Assembly: GCA_030803735.1 (NCBI GenBank)
Contig: JAURUC010000001.1
Span: 1,931,501-1,995,500, forward strand
Length of the DNA: 64,000 nucleotides
Direction of reading: 5' to 3'
From: Actinopolyspora lacussalsi
GTDB taxonomy: Bacteria > Actinomycetota > Actinomycetes > Mycobacteriales > Pseudonocardiaceae
The position numbers and the translations under genes are program-made. Every line of letters begins with the position of its first letter. Position 1 is the first letter of the stretch. Below, piece after piece: positions 10,112-19,552 of this stretch. The notes below the pieces were generated by a model. The model ran no database searches. It was given only the letters and a program-made list of their open reading frames with translations, and had not been told where the DNA came from.

Positions 10112-10741
10112 ATGGACACTTCGATCTCGCGGGATCACTTCGAGCAGGCATACCGGGAGGGCAACCCGCCGTGGGTGATCGGCGGCCCTCAGCCCGCGAT
10201 CGTCGAACTGGAGCAACAGGGGTGGATCGGGGGTCCGGTGCTGGATCCCGGTTGCGGCGAGGGCGAGCACACCATCCTGCTGGCGGAGCTCGGTTACGAC
10301 GTGCTCGGCGTGGACGGTTCCCGGACCGCCGTGGCGCGGGCACGGGACAACGCGGCCGAACGCGGGGTGGCCGCGCGTTTCGAAGTGGCCGACGCGTTCG
10401 ATCTCGGCAGCGAACCGCGGTTCGACACCGTCGTGGACAGCGCCCTGCTGCACGTGTTCGGCGAAGCGGAGCGGCGCCGCTACACCAGGAGCCTGCACGC
10501 GGTGTGCGGGCCGGGGGCCGTGGTGCACGTGCTCGCGCTGTCGGACGCCGAGGACGCCGGTGGGCCGCGCCTGAGCGCCGAGCAGGTGCGGAACTCGTTC
10601 GATGACGGTTGGACCGTCGAGTCCCTGGAGCCGCACGTCTACCGCGGGGTCGCCGGCGAGGAGTACGCCGCACGGTTCGACGTCTCGCCCGAGGAGCAGG
10701 TCGACACGGCGGCCTGGCTGGCACGGGTCCGCAGGCTCTGA
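10112..10741 (+). CDS. Class I SAM-dependent methyltransferase, small-molecule type
   Basis: The 209-aa protein has the nucleotide-binding motif I VLDPGCGEGEHTILLAELGYDVLGVDGS (glycine-rich loop PGCGEGE), an acid residue ending strand 2 (VDGS), and motif II/III FDTVVDSALLHVF. The start resembles the tellurite-resistance/ubiquinone-methyltransferase-like group (DHFEQAYREGNPPWVIGGPQPAIVEL), which is typical of actinobacterial proteins acting on small substrates; the substrate is unknown. ATG with GGGAG 6 nt upstream; the frame is open further upstream but that part is Arg/Asn/Thr-rich and implausible. Confidence 0.9.
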   Translation: MDTSISRDHFEQAYREGNPPWVIGGPQPAIVELEQQGWIGGPVLDPGCGEGEHTILLAELGYDVLGVDGSRTAVARARDNAAERGVAARFEVADAFDLGSEPRFDTVVDSALLHVFGEAERRRYTRSLHAVCGPGAVVHVLALSDAEDAGGPRLSAEQVRNSFDDGWTVESLEPHVYRGVAGEEYAARFDVSPEEQVDTAAWLARVRRL

Positions 10742-10834
10742 GCGTTCGTGGGCACCGTGCCGGGACGCGATCCGCCCGACCACGCCCCTCGCACGGATCC
10801 CGCGGCCCGCACGGGCCGCCGTCAAGCACGCACG

Positions 10835-10866
10835 GGAACTTCCGGACCCCGCTGTCCGGAAGTTCC
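10835..10866. terminator. Bidirectional terminator between the methyltransferase gene and yebC
   Basis: GGAACTTCCGGA (10835-10846) and TCCGGAAGTTCC (10855-10866) form a perfect 12-bp stem with an 8-nt loop, lying between two convergent genes, 8 nt before the yebC stop. Confidence 0.8.
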
Positions 10867-10873
10867 ACCCGGC

Positions 10874-11626
10874 TCACCCCGAGACCTGGGCCATGACCTC
10901 GTCGCTGACGTCGAAGTTCGAGTAGACGTTCTGCACGTCGTCGCAGTCCTCCAGCACGTCGATGAGCTTGAAGACCTTGCGTGCGCCCTCGCTGTCCAGC
11001 GGAACGTTGACCGACGGCAGGAAGCTGGGCTCAGCGGAGTCGTACTCGATGCCCTCGGCCTGCAGGGCCTTGCGGACCGGCACGAGGTCGCTCGGCTCGC
11101 AGAGGATCTCGTAGTTCTCGCCGAGGTCCTCGATCTCCTCGGCGCCCGCATCCAGCACGGCGCCGAGGACGTCCTCCTCGCTGAGACCGTTCTTGGGCAG
11201 GATCACCACGCCACGCCGGTTGAACAGGTAGGCCACCGACCCGGCGTCGGCCATCGAACCGCCGTGCTTGTTCATGGCGGTACGCACATCGCCCGCGGCG
11301 CGGTTGCGATTGTCGGTCAGGCACTCGATCAGCACGGCCACCCCGTTGGGGGCGTAGCCCTCGTACATGACCGTCTCCCAGTCGGCGCCGCCTGCTTCCT
11401 CACCGGCGCCGCGCTTGCGGGCGCGCTCTATGTTGTCCTGCGGTACCGAGGACTTGCGCGCCTTCTGCATGGCGTCGAACAGCGTGGGGTTGGCCTCCGG
11501 GTCGCCCCCACCCGTACGCGCGGCGACCTCGATGTTCTTGGTCAGCTTCGCGAAGAGCTTGCCGCGCTTGGCGTCGAGGGCGGCCTTCTTGTGCTTGGTC
11601 GTGGCCCACTTGGAGTGGCCGCTCAT
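10874..11626 (-). CDS. yebC: YebC/PmpR-family protein (translation or transcription factor)
   Basis: The 250-aa protein starts with the family signature [28 protein letters not shown] and contains [22 protein letters not shown] and [12 protein letters not shown], all standard for YebC. Members were described as DNA-binding regulators and more recently as ribosome-associated factors easing polyproline stalling. ATG start; the stop of the upstream pdxT overlaps it by 4 nt (ATGA), giving tight coupling. In mycobacteria the order pdxT-yebC is the same. Confidence 0.97.
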   Translation of the reverse strand: MSGHSKWATTKHKKAALDAKRGKLFAKLTKNIEVAARTGGGDPEANPTLFDAMQKARKSSVPQDNIERARKRGAGEEAGGADWETVMYEGYAPNGVAVLIECLTDNRNRAAGDVRTAMNKHGGSMADAGSVAYLFNRRGVVILPKNGLSEEDVLGAVLDAGAEEIEDLGENYEILCEPSDLVPVRKALQAEGIEYDSAEPSFLPSVNVPLDSEGARKVFKLIDVLEDCDDVQNVYSNFDVSDEVMAQVSG

Positions 11627-12327
11627 TTCTCCTCCGTGGTATCAGGTCGTACCGGGCCGGTATGCCCGCTGTTCTCGTTGATCATCCGCACGAACAGCCG
11701 GTGCACGCGGTCGTCACCGTTGACCAGCTCGGGATGGAAAGCCGTGGCGAGCACCGGTCCCTGCCGAACCGCGACGATGGTACCCGCACCCGTCTCCGCC
11801 GGTCGTCCGTCCGGCGGCCCGGCGGGAGACGGCACGTCGGCCAGCACGGTCACATCGGCGCCCGCCTTCTCGACGAGGGGGGCCCGAATGAACACGGCGC
11901 GCAACGCCGGGCCTTCGATCCCGGCGAAGTCGAGATCCGCCTCGAAGGAATCCACCTGCCGCCCGAAGGCGTTGCGGCGGACGACCACGTCCAGCGCCCC
12001 CAACGATCGGACGCCGGGACTACCCCGAACCTCGGAGCGGTCGTCGAGCACGCTGTCCGCGAGCAGCACCATGCCCGCGCAGGAACCGTAGGCGGGCATG
12101 CCTTCCCGCAGCCGCGCACGCAGCGGCTCGAAGAGTTCGAAGGTGTCCAACAACCGCGTCATGGTGGTCGATTCCCCGCCCGGCAGCACGAGGGCGTCGA
12201 CTCGGGCGAGCTCCTCGGGACGACGCACCGGGCACGCGGTCACCCCGATGCGCCGCAGCGCGGCGAGATGCTCGGCGACGCCGCCCTGCAGGGCGAGCAC
12301 GCCGACGACCGGTTGAGCTGGGTTCAC
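11623..12327 (-). CDS. pdxT: Pyridoxal 5'-phosphate synthase glutaminase subunit PdxT
   Basis: Releases ammonia from glutamine and passes it to PdxS for vitamin B6 synthesis. The 234-aa protein shows [12 protein letters not shown], the oxyanion region [11 protein letters not shown], the nucleophile [11 protein letters not shown] with Cys, and the His/Glu pair in TAFHPEL. GTG start ([10 protein letters not shown]). It is separated from pdxS (14175-15095) by azlCD and a regulator, whereas the two are neighbours or close in relatives. Confidence 0.97.
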   Translation of the reverse strand: MNPAQPVVGVLALQGGVAEHLAALRRIGVTACPVRRPEELARVDALVLPGGESTTMTRLLDTFELFEPLRARLREGMPAYGSCAGMVLLADSVLDDRSEVRGSPGVRSLGALDVVVRRNAFGRQVDSFEADLDFAGIEGPALRAVFIRAPLVEKAGADVTVLADVPSPAGPPDGRPAETGAGTIVAVRQGPVLATAFHPELVNGDDRVHRLFVRMINENSGHTGPVRPDTTEEK

Positions 12328-12419
12328 ACCACGATTGTCCGGCAGTGGCGCGAACGAGCAACGTCCGGGTCAGCTCCGTCCCGCGCCGTGGCAGCACTGC
12401 CCGCGAGCCGTCGCCGCGC

Positions 12420-12719
12420 TCACAGAGCGCGCAGCCCGGCCGTGACACCAGCCGCGACGAGTACCACGACCACGAAGGGCGCCCGGCGCCATGCCAGCAC
12501 ACCACCCACGAGCACCCCGATCACGCGGGGCCACCCCGCGAACGAGCCCGACTCGTAGCACGCGCTGACGGCCACGAACGCGGCGAGCAGCGTCACCGCG
12601 GCCACGGAGAGCATCCACCTGCCGCGCTCGGAGACGCGCAGTCCGCCGCGCAGCAGCGGACCCGCCGCACGCATCGCGTAGGTCCCGGCGGCCAGTGCCA
12701 GTACCAGGCCCAGTGTCAT
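12420..12719 (-). CDS. azlD: Branched-chain amino acid exporter small subunit AzlD
   Basis: The 99-aa membrane protein has three hydrophobic segments and the AzlD pattern (TYAMRAAGPLL near the start, WMLSVAAVTLLAAFVA, VLVGGVLAWRRAPFVVVVLVAAGVTAGLR). It pairs with AzlC to export branched-chain amino acids or analogues. ATG overlaps the azlC stop by 4 nt. Confidence 0.92.
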   Translation of the reverse strand: MTLGLVLALAAGTYAMRAAGPLLRGGLRVSERGRWMLSVAAVTLLAAFVAVSACYESGSFAGWPRVIGVLVGGVLAWRRAPFVVVVLVAAGVTAGLRAL

Positions 12720-13441
12720 ACCGCTTCCCCTTCCGAGACGTCGGCTCCCCGCCTCACGCCCGGTACGGGCAGCAGTGCTGCGGCGGTGCCGAGCAGTGCG
12801 ACCAGCACCGCGAGCCCCTCCTCCAGCAGTGGGACGGTGAGCACGGCGAGCAGACAGCCGAGCAGCACGGCACGCGCGGTCGGACGGTCCCGCACGGCGG
12901 GCAGCACGAGGGTGAGCAGCCCGGCGGGCAGTGCGGCGTCGAGTCCGAACAGCTGGGGATCGCCGAGGCCGCGTCCCAGCAGCCCGCCCAGCAGCACCGA
13001 GGGCGCCCACACGGCGTAGAGCGTCGTCCCCGCCACCCAGTAGGCACGTCGCCTGCGGCGCGGCTCGGACTCGGCCAGCGCGAAGGCCACGGCCTCGTCG
13101 ACCAGCAGGTGACTCCCGAGCAGTCTGCGCCAGAGACCGCCGTCGAGGACGTCGCCCATCGCCAGCCCGTAAGGCAGATGACGGGCGTTGAGCAGCCAAC
13201 CGCCCAGCAGCACGGTCAGCGGTGCGGCTCCGGCGGTGGCCAGGCCCACGACCAGGAACTCGGAACCGCCGGCGAAGACGAGCGCGGCCATTACCGTGAC
13301 CAGCCACAGCGGGGCTCCACTCGATACCGCGATAGCTCCCAGCGAGGCTCCCACCACGACGAGCGCGAGGGCCATGGAGGTTACTGCGGGCAGTAATCGC
13401 GCGGTGTCGGAAGCACGGTTCGTTCTTTTGGTCGAACGCAT
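12716..13441 (-). CDS. azlC: Branched-chain amino acid exporter large subunit AzlC
   Basis: The 241-aa protein has about seven membrane segments and the AzlC signature region LVFAGGSEFLVVGLATAGAAPLTVLLGGWLLNARHLPYGLAMG followed by a HLLVDEAVAFALAE segment. Forms the exporter with AzlD, co-translated. ATG start after a basic leader (MRSTKRTNR). It is divergent from the XRE-cupin gene at 13512, the probable local regulator. Confidence 0.93.
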   Translation of the reverse strand: MRSTKRTNRASDTARLLPAVTSMALALVVVGASLGAIAVSSGAPLWLVTVMAALVFAGGSEFLVVGLATAGAAPLTVLLGGWLLNARHLPYGLAMGDVLDGGLWRRLLGSHLLVDEAVAFALAESEPRRRRRAYWVAGTTLYAVWAPSVLLGGLLGRGLGDPQLFGLDAALPAGLLTLVLPAVRDRPTARAVLLGCLLAVLTVPLLEEGLAVLVALLGTAAALLPVPGVRRGADVSEGEAV

Positions 13442-13487
13442 CGTTTCCTATAATGAACAAAACGAACTTCGTTCGTCAAGACGAACG
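13418..13487. promoter_or_regulatory. azlC / XRE-cupin divergent promoter and operator region
   Basis: A perfect TATAAT at 13449-13454 (plus strand) lies 58 nt before the XRE-cupin start. Around it are repeated GTTCG/CGAAC elements: GTTCGTTC near 13419, GTCGAAC at 13431-13437, AACGAACTTCGTTCGT at 13461-13476 and ACGAACG at 13481-13487. The nearly palindromic AACGAACTTCGTT suits dimer binding by the adjacent regulator. A convincing -35 box was not found. Confidence 0.6.
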
Positions 13488-13511
13488 ATCGATAGTCCAG
13501 AAGGAACGACT

Positions 13512-14072
13512 ATGCGGGGCTCCGAGACCGAGGCGATCGAGACGATCTCGATCGCGCTGCGCCACCACCGCGAACGCGCGGGAATCTCGCTGTCCGAACT
13601 GGCGAAGCGAGCCGGAGTGGCCAAATCGACGCTGTCGCAGCTGGAATCCGGGGAGGGAAACCCGGGGGTGGAAACACTGTGGGCGCTGGCCGTCGCGTTG
13701 AACGTGCCGTTCAGCAGGCTCGTGGAGCTGCCGACCCCCCACACGAGGGTGATCCGAGCGGGACAGGCTCCCAAGATCCGGGCGGAACACGCCGGCTTCG
13801 CGGCGGGGCTGCTGTCCGCCTGCCCCGCCGGGGCGAGCCGGGACATCTACGAGATCGGCCTGGAGGCCGGGGAGATCCGGCGGGCGGAGCCGCACCAGCC
13901 GGGCACGGTCGAGCACCTGATCGTGGTGTCGGGAAGCATGCGCGGCGGCCCCGCCGACGAGCCCGCCGAACTCGAACCGGGCGATTACACCACGTTCTCC
14001 GGAGCGGTGCCGCACCTCTACCAGGCTGTGGACGGTCCGACCACGGCGGTGCTGCTGATGGAGCACTCCTGA
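13512..14072 (+). CDS. XRE-cupin transcriptional regulator of azlCD (inferred)
   Basis: The 186-aa protein has an N-terminal helix-turn-helix of the XRE type (ISIALRHHRERAGISLSELAKRAGVAKSTLSQLESGEGNPGVETLWALAVAL, residues about 8-62) and a C-terminal cupin (EHLIVVSGSMRGGP...LEPGDYTTFSGAVPHLY). Such regulators sense a small ligand through the cupin. Its divergent position and the shared operator region imply control of azlCD. ATG with AAGGAA 5 nt upstream. Same length and layout as the regulator at 44267, with which it looks paralogous. Confidence 0.93.
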   Translation: MRGSETEAIETISIALRHHRERAGISLSELAKRAGVAKSTLSQLESGEGNPGVETLWALAVALNVPFSRLVELPTPHTRVIRAGQAPKIRAEHAGFAAGLLSACPAGASRDIYEIGLEAGEIRRAEPHQPGTVEHLIVVSGSMRGGPADEPAELEPGDYTTFSGAVPHLYQAVDGPTTAVLLMEHS

Positions 14073-14174
14073 GCCGGTGCTCGTGGGTTCGTACGGGGAA
14101 ACCGCCCACGGAATCCGTCCCGGAAAGCGGACCGGATCCGGCGCGACGGTTCCCCGATACATCGAGGTGCGGCG

Positions 14175-15095
14175 TCACCAGCCGCGCTGGGCGTAGTGCT
14201 GCTCCTCCGGAAGGTCGTCGACGTTGATGCCGACCATCGCCTCACCGAGCCCACGGGAGACCTTCGCGACCAGCTCGGGATCGTCGTAGAGGGTGGTGGC
14301 CTTGACGATGGCCTCGGCGCGCGCCGCCGGATCCCCCGACTTGAAGATGCCCGAGCCGACGAAGACTCCCTCGGCACCCAGCCTGCGCATCATCACCGCG
14401 TCGGCCGGGGTGGCGATCCCGCCCGCGGTGAACAGCACCACCGGCAGCTCGCCGGTGCGAGCGACCTCGCGCACGAGCTCCACCGGCACCCGCAGTTCCT
14501 TGGCGGCGGCGTAGAGCTCGGTGCCGTCCAGCACCGACAGCCTGCGGATGTCCGCGCGGATCCGCCGCATGTGCCGGGTCGCCTCGACGACGTTGCCGGT
14601 ACCGGCCTCTCCCTTGGAACGGATCATCGCCGCGCCCTCCGAGATCCGACGCAACGCCTCACCGAGGTTGGTCGCACCGCACACGAACGGCACCGTGAAG
14701 GGCCACTTGTCGATGTGGTTGTCCTCGTCGGCGGGGGTGAGCACCTCGGACTCGTCGACGTAGTCCACCCCGATCGACTGCAGCACCTCGGCCTCGACGA
14801 AGTGGCCGATACGTGCCTTGGCCATGACCGGAATGGACACGGAACGCACGATGCTGTCGATCATCTCGGGGTCGGACATCCGGGCGACACCCCCCTGGGA
14901 GCGGATGTCGGCGGGCACACGTTCCAGCGCCATGACCGCGACCGCCCCCGCCTCCTCGGCGATCCTCGCCTGTTCCGGCGTGACGACATCCATGATCACG
15001 CCGCCCTTGAGCATTTCCGCCATGCCTCGCTTGACACCGTCGGTTCCGGTCGTCTGGGTGCCGGCGGACGGGCTGGTCGTGTCGCCGTTGGTCAC
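14175..15095 (-). CDS. pdxS: Pyridoxal 5'-phosphate synthase subunit PdxS
   Basis: Lyase subunit that builds PLP from ribose 5-phosphate, glyceraldehyde 3-phosphate and ammonia from PdxT. The 306-aa protein contains [39 protein letters not shown] (catalytic Lys region), [12 protein letters not shown] and [31 protein letters not shown] (phosphate-binding). I chose GTG at 15095 ([10 protein letters not shown]) with AAAGGA 6 nt upstream. The 25-residue Thr/Ser/Gly leader precedes the conserved start. Confidence 0.97.
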   Translation of the reverse strand: MTNGDTTSPSAGTQTTGTDGVKRGMAEMLKGGVIMDVVTPEQARIAEEAGAVAVMALERVPADIRSQGGVARMSDPEMIDSIVRSVSIPVMAKARIGHFVEAEVLQSIGVDYVDESEVLTPADEDNHIDKWPFTVPFVCGATNLGEALRRISEGAAMIRSKGEAGTGNVVEATRHMRRIRADIRRLSVLDGTELYAAAKELRVPVELVREVARTGELPVVLFTAGGIATPADAVMMRRLGAEGVFVGSGIFKSGDPAARAEAIVKATTLYDDPELVAKVSRGLGEAMVGINVDDLPEEQHYAQRGW

Positions 15096-15453
15096 GTTCG
15101 ATCCTTTCGCGCGGTTGACTCCCGGCACGTGCTTTCCGGGAAGAACTCGCCCCGACCACCGGCGAGGTGCCGACCGTCGTCCGAAGGGCTCGGCAGGGCC
15201 GCCCGAGCACAGCAGGGCCGCCCGAACACGACGGTGTCGCCGACACACGCCGGGTGGGGTCGACAGGACCGAGCCTAGGAGCGATCGCGGCACGGCGAAC
15301 GGGCCACTGCGTGGCTTTCTCGCCAGTCCACTTTCGGCGCGCGAACGACTCACGACCCGCCGTGCGCACGGGTTCGACCTTGCGGAGTCCTCCCAGCTGG
15401 TGTGTGCTCGGCACCACATCCGAGTCCGGTGTGCGACGCGGCAGGGGGCAGTG
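15096..15453. other. Divergent intergenic region pdxS / fusA2
   Basis: 358 bp holding the promoters of both divergent genes. Repeated CAGGGCCGCCCGA-like segments near 15192-15222 are visible; no gene or RNA recognised. Confidence 0.4.
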
Positions 15454-17556
15454 ATGGGGAACAAGCGCACGGGCAACGGGCAGGCTCAGTCGGTCCCGGC
15501 GGCGACCGATCCCGCCGCCGTTCGCAACGTGGTGCTGGTCGGCCCGTCCGGTTCCGGCAAGACCACACTGGTGGAACGGTTGCTGGCGACCACGTCGACC
15601 ATCAGCAGACGTGGTTCGGTCACCGAGGGAAGCACGGTCTGCGACCACGAGACCGCCGCGGTGGAGCAACAGCGTTCCGTGGGCATGGCGGTGGCTCCGC
15701 TGTGGCACCGCGAGACCAAGATCAACCTTGTGGACACGCCCGGATACGCCGACTTCATCGGCGAGCTGCGCGCGGGACTACGTGCGGCCGACGCGGCGCT
15801 GTTCGTCGTGGCCGCCACCGAGGAGGTGGACTCCGCGACCCGGACGATATGGCAGGAGTGCGACAGGGTCGGCATGCCCAGGGCGGTGGTGATCTCCCGC
15901 ATGGACCAGCCGCGCGCGGACGCCACGGCGGCGATCGAGTCCTGCGTGGCCGCGTTCGGCAGCGGGGTGGTTCCGCTGTACCTGCCGCGCTACCACGGTG
16001 GATCGCCGACCGAGCTTTTCGGACTGCTCACCGGTAGCAGCTACGACTACTCGCAGGGCAGCACGCCGATAGTGCGAGCGAGCGCCGAACCGCCGGACGA
16101 GTCGGCCAGGGCGGGCCGGGACCGATTGTTGGAGGGGATCATCGCGGGCAGCGAGGACGAGACCCTGCTGGAGCGTTACCTGGGCGGCGAGAACATCGAG
16201 GAGGCGACGCTCATCGGTGATCTGGAGGCGGCGGTGGCCCGCGGCGGGCTGCAGCCGGTGATCCCGGTCTCGGCCGAGACCGGGATCGGGATGACCGAAC
16301 TGCTGGACGGCATCGTCCGGGCCTTCCCCTCCCCGCTGGAGCACGTGCTCCCGGAGTTCACCGATCCGCACGGAGGCAACCCCCGCCGGTTGGAGTGCGA
16401 TCCGAGCGGCCCGCTGGCGGCGGAGGTGGTGCACACCTCGGTGGACGCCTACGTGGGACGGGTCTCGGTGCTGCGCGTGTTCTCCGGAACGCTGTCGCCG
16501 GACCGTCCGGCGCACGTGTCCGGTCACGGCCTGGCGGAACGGGGACATCCCGATCACGACTCCGCCGAACGCATCGGCCACATCCACAGCCCGCTGGGCG
16601 CCGGACTGCGGGAGGTGCCGTACTGCGTGGCGGGCGACCTGTGCGCGCTGACCAAGCTGGCCTCGGCCGAGACCGGCGACACCGTCTCCGACCCCAAGGA
16701 CCCGCTGCTGCTGCAGCCGTGGGACATGCCCGACCCGCTGCTGCCGATGGCCGTCACCGGGCACGGCGACGACGACGCGCTCGCCCGCAACCTCAACCGG
16801 CTGCTGGCCGCCGACCCCACGCTGCGGCTGGATCGCTCCACCGAGACGCACCAGATGGTGCTGTGGTGCATGGGCGAGGCGCACGCCGAGGTGATCCTGC
16901 AGCGGTTGCGGGAGAACGGTGTGGACGTGGACACCGAACCGGTGCGGGTGGCCTTCCGGCAGACCTTCCGCGGCCCCGCGAAGGGACACGGCAGATACGT
17001 CAAGCAGTCGGGCGGGCACGGGCAGTACGCGGTCTGCGACATCGAGGTGGAGCCGCTGGAGCGAGGTGCGGGGTTCGAGTTCGCCGACCGGATCGTCGGT
17101 GGTGCCGTTCCCAAGCAGTTCATCGCCAGTGTCGAGAAGGGCGTCCGTGCACAGCTGGAGCGCGGGATCGAGCCGGAGTGCCCGATCGTGGATCTGCGGG
17201 TGACGCTGGTGGACGGCAAGACGCACAGCGTGGACTCCTCCGACGCGGCCTTCCAGGCGGCCGGAGCCCTCGCGCTGAAGTCCGCCGCGGAGCGGGCGGG
17301 GCTGCTCACGCTGGAACCGGTGGACGAGGTGGAGGTGCACATCCCGGACGACCACCTGGGGGCGGTGCTCGGTGACCTGTCCAGCCGCAGGGGCAGGGTG
17401 ATCGGCACCGAACCCGAGGACACCGGCTGGACGGTGGTCCGGGCGCACGTGCCCAGCACGGAACTGACGCGCTACGCGATCAACGTGCGCTCGCTGAGTT
17501 CGGGCAGCGCCAGCTTCAGCCGCAGCTTCGCGGGCTACGAACCGCTGCCGCGGTGA
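15454..17556 (+). CDS. fusA2: Elongation factor G-like protein (EF-G2)
   Basis: A 700-aa EF-G paralogue with all five EF-G domains in order. The P-loop is GPSGSGKT (residues 30-37), but switch II reads DTPGYADF (94-101) with Tyr in place of the catalytic His, and the guanine motif is SRMD (148-151), not NKxD. Mycobacterial EF-G2 shares the Tyr and was reported to bind but not hydrolyse GTP with ribosomes. Domain IV ([25 protein letters not shown]) is intact. ATG chosen with AGGGGG upstream; the frame is open for 600 nt further upstream, antisense to pdxS. Single gene; role unknown. Confidence 0.93.
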   Translation: MGNKRTGNGQAQSVPAATDPAAVRNVVLVGPSGSGKTTLVERLLATTSTISRRGSVTEGSTVCDHETAAVEQQRSVGMAVAPLWHRETKINLVDTPGYADFIGELRAGLRAADAALFVVAATEEVDSATRTIWQECDRVGMPRAVVISRMDQPRADATAAIESCVAAFGSGVVPLYLPRYHGGSPTELFGLLTGSSYDYSQGSTPIVRASAEPPDESARAGRDRLLEGIIAGSEDETLLERYLGGENIEEATLIGDLEAAVARGGLQPVIPVSAETGIGMTELLDGIVRAFPSPLEHVLPEFTDPHGGNPRRLECDPSGPLAAEVVHTSVDAYVGRVSVLRVFSGTLSPDRPAHVSGHGLAERGHPDHDSAERIGHIHSPLGAGLREVPYCVAGDLCALTKLASAETGDTVSDPKDPLLLQPWDMPDPLLPMAVTGHGDDDALARNLNRLLAADPTLRLDRSTETHQMVLWCMGEAHAEVILQRLRENGVDVDTEPVRVAFRQTFRGPAKGHGRYVKQSGGHGQYAVCDIEVEPLERGAGFEFADRIVGGAVPKQFIASVEKGVRAQLERGIEPECPIVDLRVTLVDGKTHSVDSSDAAFQAAGALALKSAAERAGLLTLEPVDEVEVHIPDDHLGAVLGDLSSRRGRVIGTEPEDTGWTVVRAHVPSTELTRYAINVRSLSSGSASFSRSFAGYEPLPR

Positions 17557-17576
17557 ACCGCGGGAGGAAACGTGGA

Positions 17577-18536
17577 CTATCCCCTCTCCCGGAAGGTGTG
17601 GCGGTACTCGGTGGGAGTTACGGAGAACCTGCGCAGGAAGTGATGCCGGAGCGCGGCGGCGTTGCCGAATCCGCAGTTGTCGGCGACGGCTTCGAGGGTG
17701 CTGTCGGTGTCCTCCAGTAGTTGCTGGGCACGCGCGACCCGTCGCGTGGTGAGCCAGTGATGCGGCGTGGTCCCGGTCTCCGTTCTGAACCGGCGGGCGA
17801 AAGTGCGCGGTGACATCCGCGCTCTGCGGGCGAGCTCGGTGACGGTGAGCTCGCGGCGGAGGTTGTGCTCCATCCAATCGAGCACCGGCCCCATCGTGTC
17901 GGTCGAGGTCGGCACCGGCAGCTCGATGTACTGCGCCTGACCACCCTCCCGGTGCGGTGGCACGACCATCCGGCGGGCGATGGCGTTCGCGGTACGAGTA
18001 CCGGACCGCACCCGTACCAGGTGCAGGCACAGATCGATCGCGGCAGCCGTTCCAGCACTGGTGAAGATCGGCGGATTCGCCGTGTACAGCACCGACTCGT
18101 CCACTTCGATCCCGGGGAACCGACTGCGGAAATCGGCCGCCTTGTACCAGTGAACCGCCGCTCTGCCGCCGCCGAGCAGCCCCGCCTCCCCCAGCACGAA
18201 CACGCCGGAACACAGCGCGGCCACCCAGGAACCCGCTTCGACCGCCTCCGACAGCGCGTCGATGACGGAGCGGGAGACCTCCGGCGGAGTGGGCTCGTCG
18301 ATGGGCGGCACGATCACCAGATCGGCTTCCCGCAGCCGCTCCAGCCCGTGCGTGGCGATCAACCGGAAACCGCTCTTCGTACGAAGTGGCCCCGGGCTCT
18401 CGGAGCACAACGCGAACTCGTACGTCGGAAGTCCCTGCTCACCACGGTCCGTGCCGAAGACCTCACAGGCCACTCCGAGCTCGAACGGAGCCACGCCGTT
18501 CTCCACCAGCACCGCCACGTTCCACGAATGAGGCAC
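17577..18536 (-). CDS. GlxA-type AraC-family regulator with DJ-1/PfpI domain
   Basis: The 319-aa protein has an N-terminal glutamine-amidotransferase-like domain (SWNVAVLVENGVAPFELGVACEVFG, the elbow AALCSGVFVLGEAGLLGG, ANPPIFTSAGTAAAIDLCLHLV) and a C-terminal pair of AraC helix-turn-helix units (ELTVTELARRARMSPRTFARRF, ADNCGFGNAAALRHHFLRRF). Such proteins are usually activators; the ligand is unknown. GTG at 18536 fits the family start; ATG at 18560 is possible. No Shine-Dalgarno sequence precedes either. It faces away from the small gene at 18681. Confidence 0.9.
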   Translation of the reverse strand: MPHSWNVAVLVENGVAPFELGVACEVFGTDRGEQGLPTYEFALCSESPGPLRTKSGFRLIATHGLERLREADLVIVPPIDEPTPPEVSRSVIDALSEAVEAGSWVAALCSGVFVLGEAGLLGGGRAAVHWYKAADFRSRFPGIEVDESVLYTANPPIFTSAGTAAAIDLCLHLVRVRSGTRTANAIARRMVVPPHREGGQAQYIELPVPTSTDTMGPVLDWMEHNLRRELTVTELARRARMSPRTFARRFRTETGTTPHHWLTTRRVARAQQLLEDTDSTLEAVADNCGFGNAAALRHHFLRRFSVTPTEYRHTFRERG

Positions 18537-18680
18537 GACGCGATTGTGGCAGTAAATCATCGACGATCGACATATCTGCCACTCGTGGACCTCGCCGGGG
18601 CGGCGCATGCTGTCAGGTGTGATCACCCGCTACCAGCGGCCGGCCGGAGCACTCGAAGACCACGAACGAGGAGAGCGATC

Positions 18681-18896
18681 ATGCGACGGTTGAGGGCTTT
18701 CCGGCACGCATTCCGCGAGTTCAACGCCGACAACGTGTGGTTGTGGCAGCGCTACCTGAGCTCGCTGCGGCCGTGGGAAACAACGCGGGACGGCGCGGCG
18801 GACGTTCGGATGGAGGTTCGGACGGCAGCACCGGACGACGCCGCACGAGGATCGGAACGTCCCGCGAACGCCGAGACGCCGACACCTGTCGGCTGA
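18681..18896 (+). CDS. Small 71-aa basic protein of unknown function
   Basis: Starts ATG with GAGGAG 7-8 nt upstream and has the local third-base GC bias in its first half, both supporting a real gene. The N-terminal half (MRRLRAFRHAFREFNADNV, then LWQRYLSSLRPWE) looks like amphipathic helices rich in Arg and aromatics; the C-terminal half is acid and disordered. No domain recognised. Divergent from the GlxA-type regulator, so it could be its target or simply a neighbour. Confidence 0.65.
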   Translation: MRRLRAFRHAFREFNADNVWLWQRYLSSLRPWETTRDGAADVRMEVRTAAPDDAARGSERPANAETPTPVG

Positions 18897-19345
18897 GCCA
18901 CCGGCCGCCCGGAGTACCGGGTGCTTTTAGCAAGCTCACGGAAAGCCGACACGGTACGACGACAACCGGCGGGGCGGGCACTCACCCATCACCGCCTCGC
19001 CGGTGCGCGGTACGGGTCGCGCGAAACCAACCGGCCCGGCCGCGTTCCGGACCTTTCGCACGGCGCTCGCCGCGGCAGGACCGACATCGAGGCCATGGAA
19101 CGACGATACGACTTTGACGGCATTCGAAATTCCGCCGAATGCCCTATTGAAATCACCATAATGTGTAGTTGTGCGGATCGATTTCGGTGCTACCGAGCAG
19201 CACTCTCACCACTCGCCGTTATTCGCTATCCGATGCCATGTGGGTGAATTTGATTCGAGTGGCTCCAAATTGCCGCTTGTCACCCTTATGATGTCACTTC
19301 GAGACCGGCTGGGAGATCGCTTCGATTGCGAGCGTGGAGGAGCCT
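18897..19345. other. 449-bp intergenic region, partly AT-rich
   Basis: From about 19090 to 19300 the GC content falls clearly below the surroundings. No supported gene. It leads into the ribosome-binding site of the ESX-like operon and so must hold its promoter. Confidence 0.5.
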
Positions 19346-19552
19346 ATGCCGCCACGTATGGCGGGTAGTGGCGACCAGGACGAGACCGTTGCTCCAGCTG
19401 TTCTGAGAGCTGGCTACTCGGAGCCGGGGAAGACCCGAGAGACGCGGGAACGAGCGGAGGGTCACCTCTCGCTCACGCCGGTGGCTTACGTGGCGTACGA
19501 GGCGACTTCGCCGAGCAGTGGTGAGTTGTCCGGGGCACGAAGGGAGCCGTGA
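19346..19552 (+). CDS. 68-aa protein, first gene of the ESX-like/DUF3558 operon
   Basis: A hydrophilic, unrecognised protein (MPPRMAGSGDQDETVAP...). Support comes from a strong GGAGGAG 3-4 nt before ATG and from its stop overlapping the next start as TGATG. No membrane segment, Cys or domain. Its place immediately before the helical ESX-like gene suggests a small accessory or chaperone-like role, but this is inference. Confidence 0.55.
   Translation: MPPRMAGSGDQDETVAPAVLRAGYSEPGKTRETRERAEGHLSLTPVAYVAYEATSPSSGELSGARREP

Noticed and set aside
15778..18408. Long minus-strand open frame antisense to fusA2
   Set aside because: Low-complexity product in the shadow of a well-supported EF-G-like gene.
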